Positions 17,775 through 26,141 of a stretch of DNA of 64,000 nt are shown here, one piece after another; positions within the stretch are counted from its first letter, which is position 1, and every line of letters starts with the position of its first letter. The translations under genes and the position numbers were made by a program. Source of the DNA: Hydrogenophaga intermedia. GTDB lineage: Bacteria > Pseudomonadota > Gammaproteobacteria > Burkholderiales > Burkholderiaceae_C. The notes beneath the pieces are model-generated. The model was not told the origin of the DNA. It saw nothing but the letters and a program-made list of their open reading frames with translations, and did not search any database. The DNA lies in the NCBI RefSeq assembly GCF_023715105.1, contig NZ_JAMBNO010000001.1:283761-347760 (forward strand). The letters are read 5' to 3'.

Positions 17775-19103
17775 TCAGGTGAGCGCCAGCGAGAGGGCCG
17801 GGAACAGTGCCACGAGCAGCAGCACGAACAGCATGGCGCCCACATAGGGCAGGGTGCCGCCGAAGATCGACTCCACCGTCACGCCTGGGTCGTTCAGGGT
17901 CGACTTCACCGTGAACACCGAGATGCCGAAGGGTGGAGTGAGCAGGCCGATCTCCACCGCCAGCACCGTGATCACGCCGAACTGGATGAGGTTGAAGCCC
18001 AGGTCGGCCGCAATGGGAACCGCCACCGGCGTCATGATGAGCAGGATGGAGCTCGAGTCGAGAATCATGCCGAGGAAGAGCACGATCACCACGTAGAGCA
18101 GCAGGAAGCCATAGGGGCCGAGACCAGCGTCCTGCACCAGTTCGCTGATCGCCACGGGCACGCCGGCAACCGACAACATGCGGCTGTAGAAGCTCGCCGC
18201 GATCAGCAGGATCAGGATGGTGACGGACACGCTGCCGGTTTCGTGCAGCACGCGCCAGAACCGGCCCTGCCCCAGGCTGCGCCGCGCCAGCGCCACCACC
18301 AGCGCGCCGAAGGCGCCGATACCGCCCGCCTCGGTGGGCGTGAAGAAGCCGCTGTAGAGGCCACCCAGCACCAGCGCCACCAAGGCGACGATCGGTACCA
18401 GCTTGCCGGCCATCTGGGGCCCGCTCAGCACAGGCAAGGCATCGCGTTGTTTCGCGATGTCCCGGTGTCGTTGCAGGTCGAACACCATGCCCGGCGCAAA
18501 ACGCGCCAACAGCACGATCATCAGCACGAACACAGCGGCCAGCATGAAGCCCGGAATCACGCCTGCGATGAACAGCGTGCCGATCGATTGCTCGGCGAGC
18601 ACGCCGTAGATGATCATGAGCAGGCTCGGCGGGATCATCATGCCCAGCACCGAACTGCCAGCCACCGTCCCGGCCGCGAAGGCGGTACGGTAGCCGTGGC
18701 GAACCATTTCGGGCACGGCCACGCGCGTGAACACCGCGGCGGAGGCGATCGACACGCCGGTCACGGCCGCAAATACCGTGTTGGCGGCCACCGTGGCGAC
18801 GCCCAGGCCACCGCGCACCCGGCGCAGCAGCGATTCGGCAACGTCGAACGTGTCCTTGCCAACGTTCGATATCGAGACCAGAAGCCCCATCAGCACGAAC
18901 AACGGAATGGTGGCGAAGATGTAGTCGGCCACGCCGTTGTAAGCGGAGAGATAGAGAAGCCGCATGGCCATCTCCACGTCTTCACGCATGAGCCAGATGC
19001 CGACGAAGCCGATGCCGATGAGCGCAACGGCGATGTGCACCCCCAGCAGGACGAGAAACACCAGCGAGCCGATGAGCAGCGCACCGAACGCGAGTTCGCT
19101 CAT
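17775..19103 (-). CDS. dctM: TRAP transporter large permease subunit (DctM)
   Basis: The 12-helix membrane subunit of a tripartite ATP-independent periplasmic transporter, which uses the sodium or proton gradient. It has 442 residues from MSELAFGALLIGSLVFLVLLG. The DctM signature GVSIASAAVFTRVAVPEM and the repeat motifs MMIPPSLLMIIYGVLAEQSIG and PTEAGGIGAFGALVVA are present. The start codon overlaps the dctQ stop by four bases (ATGA), so the two are translationally coupled. The operon order is tetR-dctP-dctQ-dctM. Substrate is set by DctP and is unknown; the divergent molybdenum hydroxylase genes suggest an organic acid or aromatic compound. Confidence 0.95.
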   Translation of the reverse strand: MSELAFGALLIGSLVFLVLLGVHIAVALIGIGFVGIWLMREDVEMAMRLLYLSAYNGVADYIFATIPLFVLMGLLVSISNVGKDTFDVAESLLRRVRGGLGVATVAANTVFAAVTGVSIASAAVFTRVAVPEMVRHGYRTAFAAGTVAGSSVLGMMIPPSLLMIIYGVLAEQSIGTLFIAGVIPGFMLAAVFVLMIVLLARFAPGMVFDLQRHRDIAKQRDALPVLSGPQMAGKLVPIVALVALVLGGLYSGFFTPTEAGGIGAFGALVVALARRSLGQGRFWRVLHETGSVSVTILILLIAASFYSRMLSVAGVPVAISELVQDAGLGPYGFLLLYVVIVLFLGMILDSSSILLIMTPVAVPIAADLGFNLIQFGVITVLAVEIGLLTPPFGISVFTVKSTLNDPGVTVESIFGGTLPYVGAMLFVLLLVALFPALSLALT

Positions 19104-19651
19104 GTGGGTGCTCCGAACTCGCCGGCATGGCGCCACAGCGAAGGCATCTGCAGCAGGTAGGCGGCGGCTGCCACCAGAGATCCGCCGACGATCAGCGCCC
19201 GGAACGGCCAGGTGGGAACGGTGTAGACACCTTGAACGCCAAAGAATTCGTTGGCTTGCCAGGCTTGCGTGAGTTCCGGCCACGCAATGAAGGCCAGCGC
19301 CAGGAAGAGGAGAGCGCCCAGCAGCGCGTTACCGACCTCCAGTGCGCGCAGCGCGGTGAGCGAGCGCGCGCCGATGAAGCGAAGCAGGAAGTCGCTGCGT
19401 GTCATCTTGCCGGCGCAGATGGCCGCTGCCAGTTGCAGGAACACGATGGAGGCGACAGAGCGCGCGGCGAACTCTGCCACGCCGGTGATAGGGCGGTCCA
19501 GGAAATTGCGGCCGACCACGTCGGCCACGACCATCATCATCATGAGAAAGATCCAGACGGTACCGATGGCAGCCAGCGCACGTGCGATGCCTTGCAGCGG
19601 GTGCGTGGGCGCGTTGTTGCCTTCGGCCATGAGGTCAGGTTCGTTTTGCAC
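19100..19651 (-). CDS. dctQ: TRAP transporter small permease subunit (DctQ)
   Basis: A 183-residue, four-helix membrane protein that bridges substrate-binding protein and large permease. The first helix IGTVWIFLMMMMVVADVVGRNFLDRPITGVAEFA is typical of DctQ, including the conserved GRNxxxxPITGxxE turn. It sits downstream of dctP after a strong terminator-like hairpin and overlaps dctM by four bases. The upstream gap holds no other gene. Confidence 0.93.
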   Translation of the reverse strand: MQNEPDLMAEGNNAPTHPLQGIARALAAIGTVWIFLMMMMVVADVVGRNFLDRPITGVAEFAARSVASIVFLQLAAAICAGKMTRSDFLLRFIGARSLTALRALEVGNALLGALLFLALAFIAWPELTQAWQANEFFGVQGVYTVPTWPFRALIVGGSLVAAAAYLLQMPSLWRHAGEFGAPT

Positions 19652-19661
19652 GGGTCACCTC

Positions 19662-19700
19662 GAAAAAAATGCGCCCCACACCCGGGCGGGTGCGGGGCGC
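19662..19700 (-). terminator. Intercistronic terminator/attenuator between dctP and dctQ
   Basis: On the minus strand a GC-rich 12-13 bp stem (arms within 19671-19700) is followed directly by seven T residues (complement of 19663-19669). It lies 10 bases after the dctP stop and before dctQ. It probably makes the binding-protein mRNA more abundant than the membrane-subunit mRNA. Confidence 0.75.
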
Positions 19701-19710
19701 GGGGGCCTGC

Positions 19711-20781
19711 TCAGCGGTTCTGGCCGTCCCAGTCGCGCAGGGGCTTCACGCCGCGCGCACGCAACTCGTCGAAGTAGGCTTTGAGCACGGCCTTGCCGTT
19801 GTCGCCGGTGGCCTGCAGCCAGGGCTGCACGATGTTGGGCAGGCTGTTCACCCACTTGGTCTTCTCGGCCTGGGGCAGGTCGGAGATCTGCAGGCCGGCT
19901 GCCTTCATGGTCTCCAGGGCGGCGTTGGCGGTCTTGGTCACGTGTTGGCCGTGTGCCTTCGAGGTGGCCTTGCCGGCCTGTACGAATGCGTCCTGCACGT
20001 CCTTGGGCAGGCTGTCGTAGAACTTCTTGTTCACCGCCACGCTGCCGAAGTACATCGAGCCGATATCCACGCGCGTCAGGTACTTGGCCACTTCGTACAC
20101 GCGCGCCGGGCCGATGCCGCTGGCAAACGACAGGGCACCCTGCGTGACGCCGGTCTGGATGTTGGTGTAGTAGGTGGTCAGCGCGCCGTCCACCGGTGTG
20201 GCGCCGGTGTCGCGCAGCCAGTTGGCCGATGTGCCGGGGGCGTTGATCTTCTTGTTCTGCAGATCGGCCAGCGTGCGCACCGGGAAGTTGGCGTAGATGT
20301 CGTAGCTGTCGGTGATCAGCGAGGACAGCGGCACCATGTTCTGCGCCGTCCAGCTGTCGCGCAGCGCGGGCACCGTGGTGTTGAGCTTGTCGAAGATCTC
20401 GATCAGCATCTCGTGGTTTGTGATCGCGAACGGCGTGAAGTACGTGACGTTCTGCAGCGGCATGGCAGAGTTTTCCCACACCGTGCCGACCATGCCCACG
20501 TCCACGATGCCGTCACGCACCGCGGCTCGGGTGTCGGTGAACTTGTAGAGCGTGCCGCCGTAGTTCTCGCGCCAGCGTACCTCGTACTTGCCGCCCCCAG
20601 CCTTGAGGATGCGGTCCACCTCGGGCTGGAACACCTCCTTCATGGCGTAGGCCCAGATATTCGTCGTTGGATGGCTGGAGCCGATGTTGACGGTGACGCG
20701 CTGCTGTGCGGCGGCGGGCAGCGCCGCCACGGCGGCGCCCACGGCCAGTGCGCTGGCCAGGGTGATCTTGGTGAGCTTCAT
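19711..20781 (-). CDS. dctP: TRAP transporter substrate-binding protein (DctP family)
   Basis: The periplasmic solute-binding protein of the TRAP system, 356 residues. A Sec signal peptide covers about residues 1-26 (ALAVGAAVAALPAAAQ). The mature protein has the DctP fold landmarks: NIGSSHPTTNIWAYAMKEV at the front, GGTLYKFTDTRAAVRDGIVDVGMVG, and the hinge/ligand region FASGIGPARVYEVAKYLTRVD. A carboxylate-binding arginine is expected in the GPARVYE area but cannot be assigned by eye. The ATG overlaps the tetR stop codon region by four bases, so transporter and regulator are co-transcribed. Confidence 0.94.
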   Translation of the reverse strand: MKLTKITLASALAVGAAVAALPAAAQQRVTVNIGSSHPTTNIWAYAMKEVFQPEVDRILKAGGGKYEVRWRENYGGTLYKFTDTRAAVRDGIVDVGMVGTVWENSAMPLQNVTYFTPFAITNHEMLIEIFDKLNTTVPALRDSWTAQNMVPLSSLITDSYDIYANFPVRTLADLQNKKINAPGTSANWLRDTGATPVDGALTTYYTNIQTGVTQGALSFASGIGPARVYEVAKYLTRVDIGSMYFGSVAVNKKFYDSLPKDVQDAFVQAGKATSKAHGQHVTKTANAALETMKAAGLQISDLPQAEKTKWVNSLPNIVQPWLQATGDNGKAVLKAYFDELRARGVKPLRDWDGQNR

Positions 20782-21527
20782 GCGGTTTGTCTCCTCTTGC
20801 GCTTCGGGGGATGGCTCGACGAGCCGGGGGTCTTCGGGGGGAACAGGTCTCGGCTGGCCAGCAGGTAGCTGCGCACGCGGTCGCGCACCAGCGCTTCGTC
20901 GCAGGTCTCGTGCATCGCCTCGCTGTGCACGTCCTGGCCGTAGATCCAGCGACGGATCGAGATGTAGAACATGCCGCCATGCAGGCCCATGAGGAGCTCG
21001 AGCTCGCGCTCGCTGGGTTTTGCGCGCGAGGTCGAGCCGCGGAAGCGGCGCGTCTCGCGGATCAGGCGCGGAAAGAGGCGCTCGCGCAGCATGGCGAAAA
21101 AGCGGTCGGAGATGTTGTGGTCCATCAGGCCCGAGAACATCAGGATGCGCACGAACTCGCGCGAGAGTGCGTTGTTCACGTAGTCCGCGTAGAAGGTGGT
21201 GAGCTTGTCCTCGACGTCGGTCGCCGGGTCGTCGAGCAACGCGTCCCAGCTCTCTCGCCAGCGGCCCTCGAACACGTCCAGGTAGACGCGGTCGATCAGT
21301 GCCTGCTTGGTGGGGAAGTAGTGGTAGAGCAGGGCGTGCGTGACGCCGATGCTGCTGGCCAGGTCGCGCAACTGACCACCGAAGCCGTTGGAGGCAAAGA
21401 ACTCGATCGCGCCGTCAACGATCTGGCGCTCGCGCTCTGACACGCTCATGCGACGGCGCGCTGGCGCGCCCTCGGCGGGCGCTTCATTGGCTGCTTCGGT
21501 TCGATCAGGGTTTCTCTGGATGCGCAC
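20778..21527 (-). CDS. TetR/AcrR-family transcriptional regulator
   Basis: An N-terminal helix-turn-helix (ERERQIVDGAIEFFASNGFGGQLRDLASSIGVTHALLYHYFPTKQALIDRVY) is followed by an alpha-helical ligand domain. The last codons overlap dctP. The start is uncertain. GTG at 21527 is chosen because it leaves the proximal palindrome (21532-21547) outside the gene; ATG at 21560 would include it, and ATG at 21449 would still keep the whole DNA-binding domain. Two TetR-type palindromes between this gene and coxG point to autoregulation and control of both divergent operons. The effector is probably the substrate of the TRAP/hydroxylase system. Confidence 0.88.
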   Translation of the reverse strand: MRIQRNPDRTEAANEAPAEGAPARRRMSVSERERQIVDGAIEFFASNGFGGQLRDLASSIGVTHALLYHYFPTKQALIDRVYLDVFEGRWRESWDALLDDPATDVEDKLTTFYADYVNNALSREFVRILMFSGLMDHNISDRFFAMLRERLFPRLIRETRRFRGSTSRAKPSERELELLMGLHGGMFYISIRRWIYGQDVHSEAMHETCDEALVRDRVRSYLLASRDLFPPKTPGSSSHPPKRKRRQTA

Positions 21528-21531
21528 ACTA

Positions 21532-21547
21532 TTTACCGCACGGTCAA
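21532..21547. promoter_or_regulatory. TetR-type operator 1 (tetR-dct / cox divergent region)
   Basis: TTTACCGCACGGTCAA is a 16-bp dyad with one mismatch between arms (TTTACCG versus the complement of CGGTCAA). It pairs with a second copy 31 bases away. Confidence 0.65.
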
Positions 21548-21562
21548 TGAGTCTTAGCATTG

Positions 21563-21578
21563 TTGACCGGTTGGTAAA
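21563..21578. promoter_or_regulatory. TetR-type operator 2 (tetR-dct / cox divergent region)
   Basis: TTGACCGGTTGGTAAA repeats the dyad of operator 1 (TTxACC...GGTxAA). Centre-to-centre spacing is 31 bases, about three helical turns, so two dimers would sit on the same face. It lies 39 bases before the coxG start. Confidence 0.65.
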
Positions 21579-21616
21579 CAAAAACACCCGTGAAAACCCG
21601 GGGATCAGAAGGACAC

Positions 21617-22339
21617 ATGGAACTCAACGGAGACATCGTCATTGCGGCACCGCGCGAGAAGGTCTGGGCAGCGCTCAACGATCCCGCCGTGCTCGCTCGC
21701 TGCATTCCCGGCTGCGAGAGCATGGAGGCCACCAGCGACACGGAGCGCACCGCGCGCGTCGCGGTGAAGGTGGGGCCGGTTCGTGCGCGCTTCACCGGGC
21801 ATATCCGGTTGCACGATGTGCGGCCCGGCGAAGGCTGCACGCTGCAGTTCGAAGGCTCGGGCGGTGCGGCCGGCATGGCCAAAGGTCAGTCCAGCGTTGC
21901 CCTTGCGGACGAGGAGGCTGGCACACGGCTGCGCTACACCACGCAGGCGTCGGTGGGCGGCAAGCTCGGGCAGGTGGGTGGTCGCATGATCGACGCCGCT
22001 GCAAAACAGATGGCCGATCAGTTCTTCGGCGCTTTCCAGGCCGAACTGGCGCCTGCGCCGCCGCCAGGGCAACTGGCCGAACAAGCTGCCCACCCTGCCA
22101 CCCCCGCTGCCGATGCGGTGGGTGTCAGCGCCGCTGCTGCGAGCGTTGCCGGCGCTGCACCTGCACCTGCACCGGTACCTGCGCCCGCGCCGGCGTCCGC
22201 GACTGCACCTGCGCCAATCAATGCACGTTCACACACACCCGCCCCCGCCGCTGTGGGCGAAAGCGTTCGCGTGCTCTGGTTTGCGCTGGGCGCGCTGTCC
22301 ACCGGTTTCGGCGTGTGGATCGCTTCCCTGCTGTTCTGA
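21617..22339 (+). CDS. coxG: CoxG-like SRPBCC protein, C-terminally membrane anchored
   Basis: A 240-residue protein of the CO dehydrogenase subunit G family (SRPBCC/START-like fold). In oligotrophic CO oxidisers CoxG tethers the hydroxylase to the cytoplasmic membrane. The fold covers about residues 1-150 (MELNGDIVIAAPREKVWAALNDPAVLARCIPGCES). An Ala/Pro-rich linker follows, and then a single C-terminal helix (VLWFALGALSTGFGVWIASL). The ATG at 21617 has AGAAGGA upstream. It is the first gene of a four-gene operon with coxM, coxS and coxL homologues and diverges from tetR. The linker is low in complexity, rich in APAPAP repeats, which explains its drift. Confidence 0.9.
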   Translation: MELNGDIVIAAPREKVWAALNDPAVLARCIPGCESMEATSDTERTARVAVKVGPVRARFTGHIRLHDVRPGEGCTLQFEGSGGAAGMAKGQSSVALADEEAGTRLRYTTQASVGGKLGQVGGRMIDAAAKQMADQFFGAFQAELAPAPPPGQLAEQAAHPATPAADAVGVSAAAASVAGAAPAPAPVPAPAPASATAPAPINARSHTPAPAAVGESVRVLWFALGALSTGFGVWIASLLF

Positions 22340-22349
22340 GGAGACCCTC

Positions 22350-23204
22350 TTGAAAGCCGCTGCCTTTGACTACATCAAGCCGGATACCGTCGGCCAGGTG
22401 CTCGCATTGCTGCGCCAGCACGGCGACGATGCACGCCTGCTCGCCGGTGGCCAGACCCTCATGGCCACGCTCAACATGCGCCTGTCCGAGCCGGCGTTGA
22501 TCATCGACATCACCGGTCTTGCTGCGCTGCGTGGCATCGAGCTGCGTGGCGATGTGCTGCGCATCGGCGCGCTGGCCACGCACACGCAGATCGAGGAGAG
22601 TGAACTCGTTGCGCGTCACGCGCCCTTGCTGACCGAGGCTGCTCCGCACATCGCCCACCGGGCCATCCGCAACAGTGGCACCTGGGGTGGTTCCATCGCC
22701 TACGCCGACCCGGCGGCGGAGTGGCCCGCCTGCCTGCTGGCGCTCGGGGGCACGGTGGTCGTTCAGGGGCCCGCGGGCGAGCGCCGCATCGCCGGCGACG
22801 ACTTCTTCACCGGCCTGTACAGCACCGCGCTGCAGCCTGACGAGATCGTGGTGGCGAGCGAAATCCCGGTGGCGCGCCCCGGGCAGTGGCACGGCATCGC
22901 CGAGCTCGCGCGCCGCCATGGCGATTACGCCATCGTCGGCCTCGCCGCTTCGGCGCAGCGCCAGGGCGCGGTCCTGTCGGCGGTGCGTCTGGCCTTCATG
23001 GGCGTGGCAGCCATGCCCTGGCGCGCGCGCCGCACCGAGGCGCTGCTTGAAGGCAAGACCGCCGATGAGTCCTCGATCGCGCTGGCGGTGGCCAGCCTGC
23101 GTGCCGAGATCGACCCCTTGCCCGACCTCACAAACACCCCCGAGACCAAGCGCCACCTCGCCGGTGTGCTGCTGCAACGTCTGCTGGCATCGGCCCGCGC
23201 CTGA
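22350..23204 (+). CDS. coxM: Molybdenum hydroxylase FAD-binding (medium) subunit
   Basis: The FAD subunit of a xanthine dehydrogenase/CO dehydrogenase-type enzyme, 284 residues. It passes electrons from the 2Fe-2S subunit to the quinone pool or another acceptor. FAD-binding motifs are LLAGGQTLMATLNMRL (about residues 31-46) and NSGTWGGSIAYADPAAEWPA (about 107-126). The start is TTG at 22350 with GAGGAG seven bases before it; the upstream open frame lies inside coxG and is not homologous. It follows coxG by 10 bases and precedes coxS by 15 bases. Confidence 0.93.
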   Translation: MKAAAFDYIKPDTVGQVLALLRQHGDDARLLAGGQTLMATLNMRLSEPALIIDITGLAALRGIELRGDVLRIGALATHTQIEESELVARHAPLLTEAAPHIAHRAIRNSGTWGGSIAYADPAAEWPACLLALGGTVVVQGPAGERRIAGDDFFTGLYSTALQPDEIVVASEIPVARPGQWHGIAELARRHGDYAIVGLAASAQRQGAVLSAVRLAFMGVAAMPWRARRTEALLEGKTADESSIALAVASLRAEIDPLPDLTNTPETKRHLAGVLLQRLLASARA

Positions 23205-23219
23205 CCCGAGAGGAACCCC

Positions 23220-23705
23220 ATGGCTGAACTGCATCCCATCCAAGTCACCGTCAACGGGCAGGCGCATCGCTGCAGCATTGCGCCCCGCACCCATCTGGTC
23301 GATTTCCTGCGCGAGGACCTGGGCCTCAAGGGCAGCCACCTCGGCTGCGAACACGGCGTGTGCGGCGCATGCACGGTAGAACTCAACGGTCAGATCGTGC
23401 GCGGCTGCCTGACGCTGGCGGTGCAGGCCGACGGCGGCAGCGTGCAGACCATCGAAGGCTTGAGCCAGAGCGGCGTGATCCGCGACCTGCAGCAGGCCTT
23501 CGTGGCGCGCAACGCGCTGCAGTGCGGCTTTTGTACCTCGGGCATGCTGATGGCCGCCAAGGAATTGGTGGAAACGCGCCCCGATGCGAGCCGCGCCGAG
23601 GTGCGCGAATGGATCTCGGGCAATTACTGCCGCTGCACCGGCTATCACGCCATCGTTGACGCCATCTGCGATGTGCTGCGCCAGCGCAAGGAGGCCGTGG
23701 CATGA
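23220..23705 (+). CDS. coxS: Molybdenum hydroxylase 2Fe-2S (small) subunit
   Basis: A 161-residue iron-sulfur subunit carrying two [2Fe-2S] clusters. The plant-ferredoxin-type site is CEHGVCGACTVELNGQIVRGC. The second cluster, next to the molybdopterin cofactor, uses CGFC and CRC in QCGFCTSGMLMAA and NYCRCTGYHAIVDAI. Ligand spacing is complete. The stop codon overlaps the coxL start by four bases. Confidence 0.96.
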   Translation: MAELHPIQVTVNGQAHRCSIAPRTHLVDFLREDLGLKGSHLGCEHGVCGACTVELNGQIVRGCLTLAVQADGGSVQTIEGLSQSGVIRDLQQAFVARNALQCGFCTSGMLMAAKELVETRPDASRAEVREWISGNYCRCTGYHAIVDAICDVLRQRKEAVA

Positions 23706-26122
23706 AGCGCGAAGACACCGTCAACCTGGAACCCGGCGTCGAGCAGCCCACCCCCATCGCGCCCGTCACCGAGGATCAGCGCTACATCGGCGCCTCGGTG
23801 CCTCGCGGTGGCATCGAGCGGCTCACTCAGGGTCTGGGTCAGTACATCGACGACATCGAGCTGCCGCGCATGGCCCACGTGGCCTTCTGGCGCAGCCCGG
23901 TGGCCCACATGCGTATTCGCAAGATCCACGCCGACGCGGCGCGCGCCATGCCGGGTGTGCTGCTGGTGGCGGATGGTCACGACCTGGCGAAAGTGTGCAA
24001 GCCCTGGGTGGCCGTGTTGGGCCACCTTGCGGGCATGAAGTCGGCACCGCAGTACGCCCTGGCCGTTGACCGCGCCTGCTGGCAGGGCGAGCCGGTGGTC
24101 GCCGTGGTGGCCGAGACGCGCGTGCAGGCCGAGGACGCGCTTCAGCACATCAGCGTCGACTACGACGAATTGCCGCTGGCCACCGACATGGAGACCGCGC
24201 TGGACGCGGCCACGCCGCTGATCCATCCCGAGTTGGGCGACAACCTGTGCTTCACGCGCAGCCTGGACGTGGGCGAGGTCGACCGCGTGTTTGCCGAGGC
24301 CGACGCGGTGGCCGAGGCGACGCTTGAGTTTGGCCGCCACACCGGGGTAACGCTGGAGCCGCGGGCGCAGATTGCCCATTGGAACCCGGCCGAGCAGCGT
24401 CTCACCGTGTATCACTCGTTCCAGGCCCCGCACATGATGCAGGACCTCTACGGCCGCCAGTTCGACCTGCCCGCCAACGCCATTCGCGTGATCTGCAAGG
24501 ACGTGGGCGGCTCCTTCGGCATCAAGGTGCACGCCTATCCGGACGATTTCGCCACCGTGGCGCTGTCGATCATGCTCGGCCGCCCGGTGAAGTTCGTGGC
24601 CGACCGGCTGGAGAGCTTCACCAGCGACATCCACGCGCGCCATCACCGCGTCAAGGCCCGTATCGCCGTCAACAAGAGCGGTGAGATTCTGGGGTTCGAC
24701 ATGGACGACCTCACCGGCATCGGCCCGTATTCGATGTTCCCGCGCACCAGTGCGATCGAGGGCAACCAGGTCGTCAACCTCGTGGGTGGCCCCTACAAGC
24801 ACAAGCATTACCGGGCCAAGCTCAGCGTCGTGTTCCAGAACAAGACGCCGACCTGCCAGTACCGGGGCGTGGGGCACCCGATCGCCTGCGCCGTGACCGA
24901 GGCGCTGGTGGATCTCGCGGCGCAGAAGATCGGGATGGACCCGCTGAAGATCCGCGAGCTCAACGTCATTCCCGACGATGCCTACCCGACCACCGGCGCT
25001 TCGGGCATCAAGCTGGAGGTGTTGTCGCACCAGGCGAGCCTGAAGAAGCTGCGTGAGTTGATGAACTACGACGCGTTGCGCGCCGAGCAGGCCGCCTTGC
25101 GCAAGCAGGGCATCCACCGCGGCATCGGCTTTGCCACCGTCATCGAGCTCACCAACCCCAGCGCCGCGTTCTACGGCGTGGGTGGTGCACGCATTGCCTC
25201 GCAAGACGGCGCCACCGTCCGCCTGGACCCCGAAGGCGACATCACCGTGATGGTCGGTGTGGGTGAACAAGGGCAGGGCACCGAGGGCATCTACCGCCAG
25301 ATCGCAGCCGATGCGGTGGGCGTGGACATCACCAAGGTGCGCGTCGTCACCGGCGACACCGACGTCACGCCCTATGGCGGAGGCACCTGGGCTTCGCGCG
25401 GTGCCGGCGTGGGTGGCGAAGCGGTGCTGCTGGCCGGCCAGGCGCTGCGCGAGAACATCCTCAAGGTGGCGGCCGTCATCCTCAAGCGAGAGGCCGCTGG
25501 CCTGGCCGTGCGGCGTGATCGCGTCGTCGACGCCGACAGTGGTGAGGAAGTGCTGCCACTCAAGGAACTGGGTCGCATCGCCTACTTCCGCTCCGACACG
25601 CTGCCCGCGGACTTCACGCCCGAACTCATGGTGACGCGCCACTACGCACAGCGCGACTTCCCCTTCATCTTCACCAACGGCGTGCAGGCCTCCTACGTGG
25701 AGGTGGACCCCGACACCGGTTTCGTGAAGCTGCTCAAGCACTGGGCGGTGGAGGATTGCGGCCGTGTGCTCAACCCGATGCTGGTGGACGAGCAGATGCG
25801 TGGTGCGATCGTGCAGGGCATCGGTGGCGCGTTGTTCGAGGAGTGCCTCTACGACGAGCAGGGCCTCATGCTGAACGCCAACATGGCGGACTACCTGGTG
25901 CCGATGTCGGCCGAGATGCCCGACATCGAAGTGGCCCACGTGATGACGCCCACGCGCAGCTCGAAACTGGGTGCCAAGGGCGCGGGCGAGGCCGGTACGG
26001 CCGGCGCGCCTGCGGCGGTGATGAACGCCATCAACGACGCGATTGCGCCCTTCGGCGCGACGGTGCACTCACAGCCCATCACGCCCCAGAAGGTGCTGCG
26101 CGCGCTCGGCAAGGTCACCTGA
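23702..26122 (+). CDS. Molybdopterin-binding large subunit of CO dehydrogenase/xanthine dehydrogenase family hydroxylase
   Basis: The 806-residue catalytic subunit, which binds the molybdenum cofactor and inserts an oxygen from water into the substrate. The cofactor-binding segments (KDVGGSFGIKVHAYPDD; VGVGEQGQGTEGIYRQIAADA) and the catalytic-glutamate loop LGAKGAGEAGTAGAPAAVMNA near the C-terminus are present. The active-site loop reads CQYRGVGHPIACAVTEALVD. True form I CO dehydrogenase has AYxCSFR there, so this protein belongs with form II/other aerobic hydroxylases and CO is an unlikely substrate. Candidates are N-heterocycles, aldehydes or aromatic acids. A maturation gene such as coxD/coxF-type is not seen in the cluster. 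Confidence 0.93.
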   Translation: MKREDTVNLEPGVEQPTPIAPVTEDQRYIGASVPRGGIERLTQGLGQYIDDIELPRMAHVAFWRSPVAHMRIRKIHADAARAMPGVLLVADGHDLAKVCKPWVAVLGHLAGMKSAPQYALAVDRACWQGEPVVAVVAETRVQAEDALQHISVDYDELPLATDMETALDAATPLIHPELGDNLCFTRSLDVGEVDRVFAEADAVAEATLEFGRHTGVTLEPRAQIAHWNPAEQRLTVYHSFQAPHMMQDLYGRQFDLPANAIRVICKDVGGSFGIKVHAYPDDFATVALSIMLGRPVKFVADRLESFTSDIHARHHRVKARIAVNKSGEILGFDMDDLTGIGPYSMFPRTSAIEGNQVVNLVGGPYKHKHYRAKLSVVFQNKTPTCQYRGVGHPIACAVTEALVDLAAQKIGMDPLKIRELNVIPDDAYPTTGASGIKLEVLSHQASLKKLRELMNYDALRAEQAALRKQGIHRGIGFATVIELTNPSAAFYGVGGARIASQDGATVRLDPEGDITVMVGVGEQGQGTEGIYRQIAADAVGVDITKVRVVTGDTDVTPYGGGTWASRGAGVGGEAVLLAGQALRENILKVAAVILKREAAGLAVRRDRVVDADSGEEVLPLKELGRIAYFRSDTLPADFTPELMVTRHYAQRDFPFIFTNGVQASYVEVDPDTGFVKLLKHWAVEDCGRVLNPMLVDEQMRGAIVQGIGGALFEECLYDEQGLMLNANMADYLVPMSAEMPDIEVAHVMTPTRSSKLGAKGAGEAGTAGAPAAVMNAINDAIAPFGATVHSQPITPQKVLRALGKVT

Positions 26123-26141
26123 GCGCGCTGCGCCGGTGGCC

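Noticed and set aside
23645..26068. 807-residue antisense frame opposite coxL
   Set aside because: No recognisable domain, while the plus strand carries all the molybdenum hydroxylase motifs.
21617..26122. True aerobic CO dehydrogenase (form I)
   Set aside because: The large subunit lacks AYxCSFR. Only the general molybdenum hydroxylase identity is supported.
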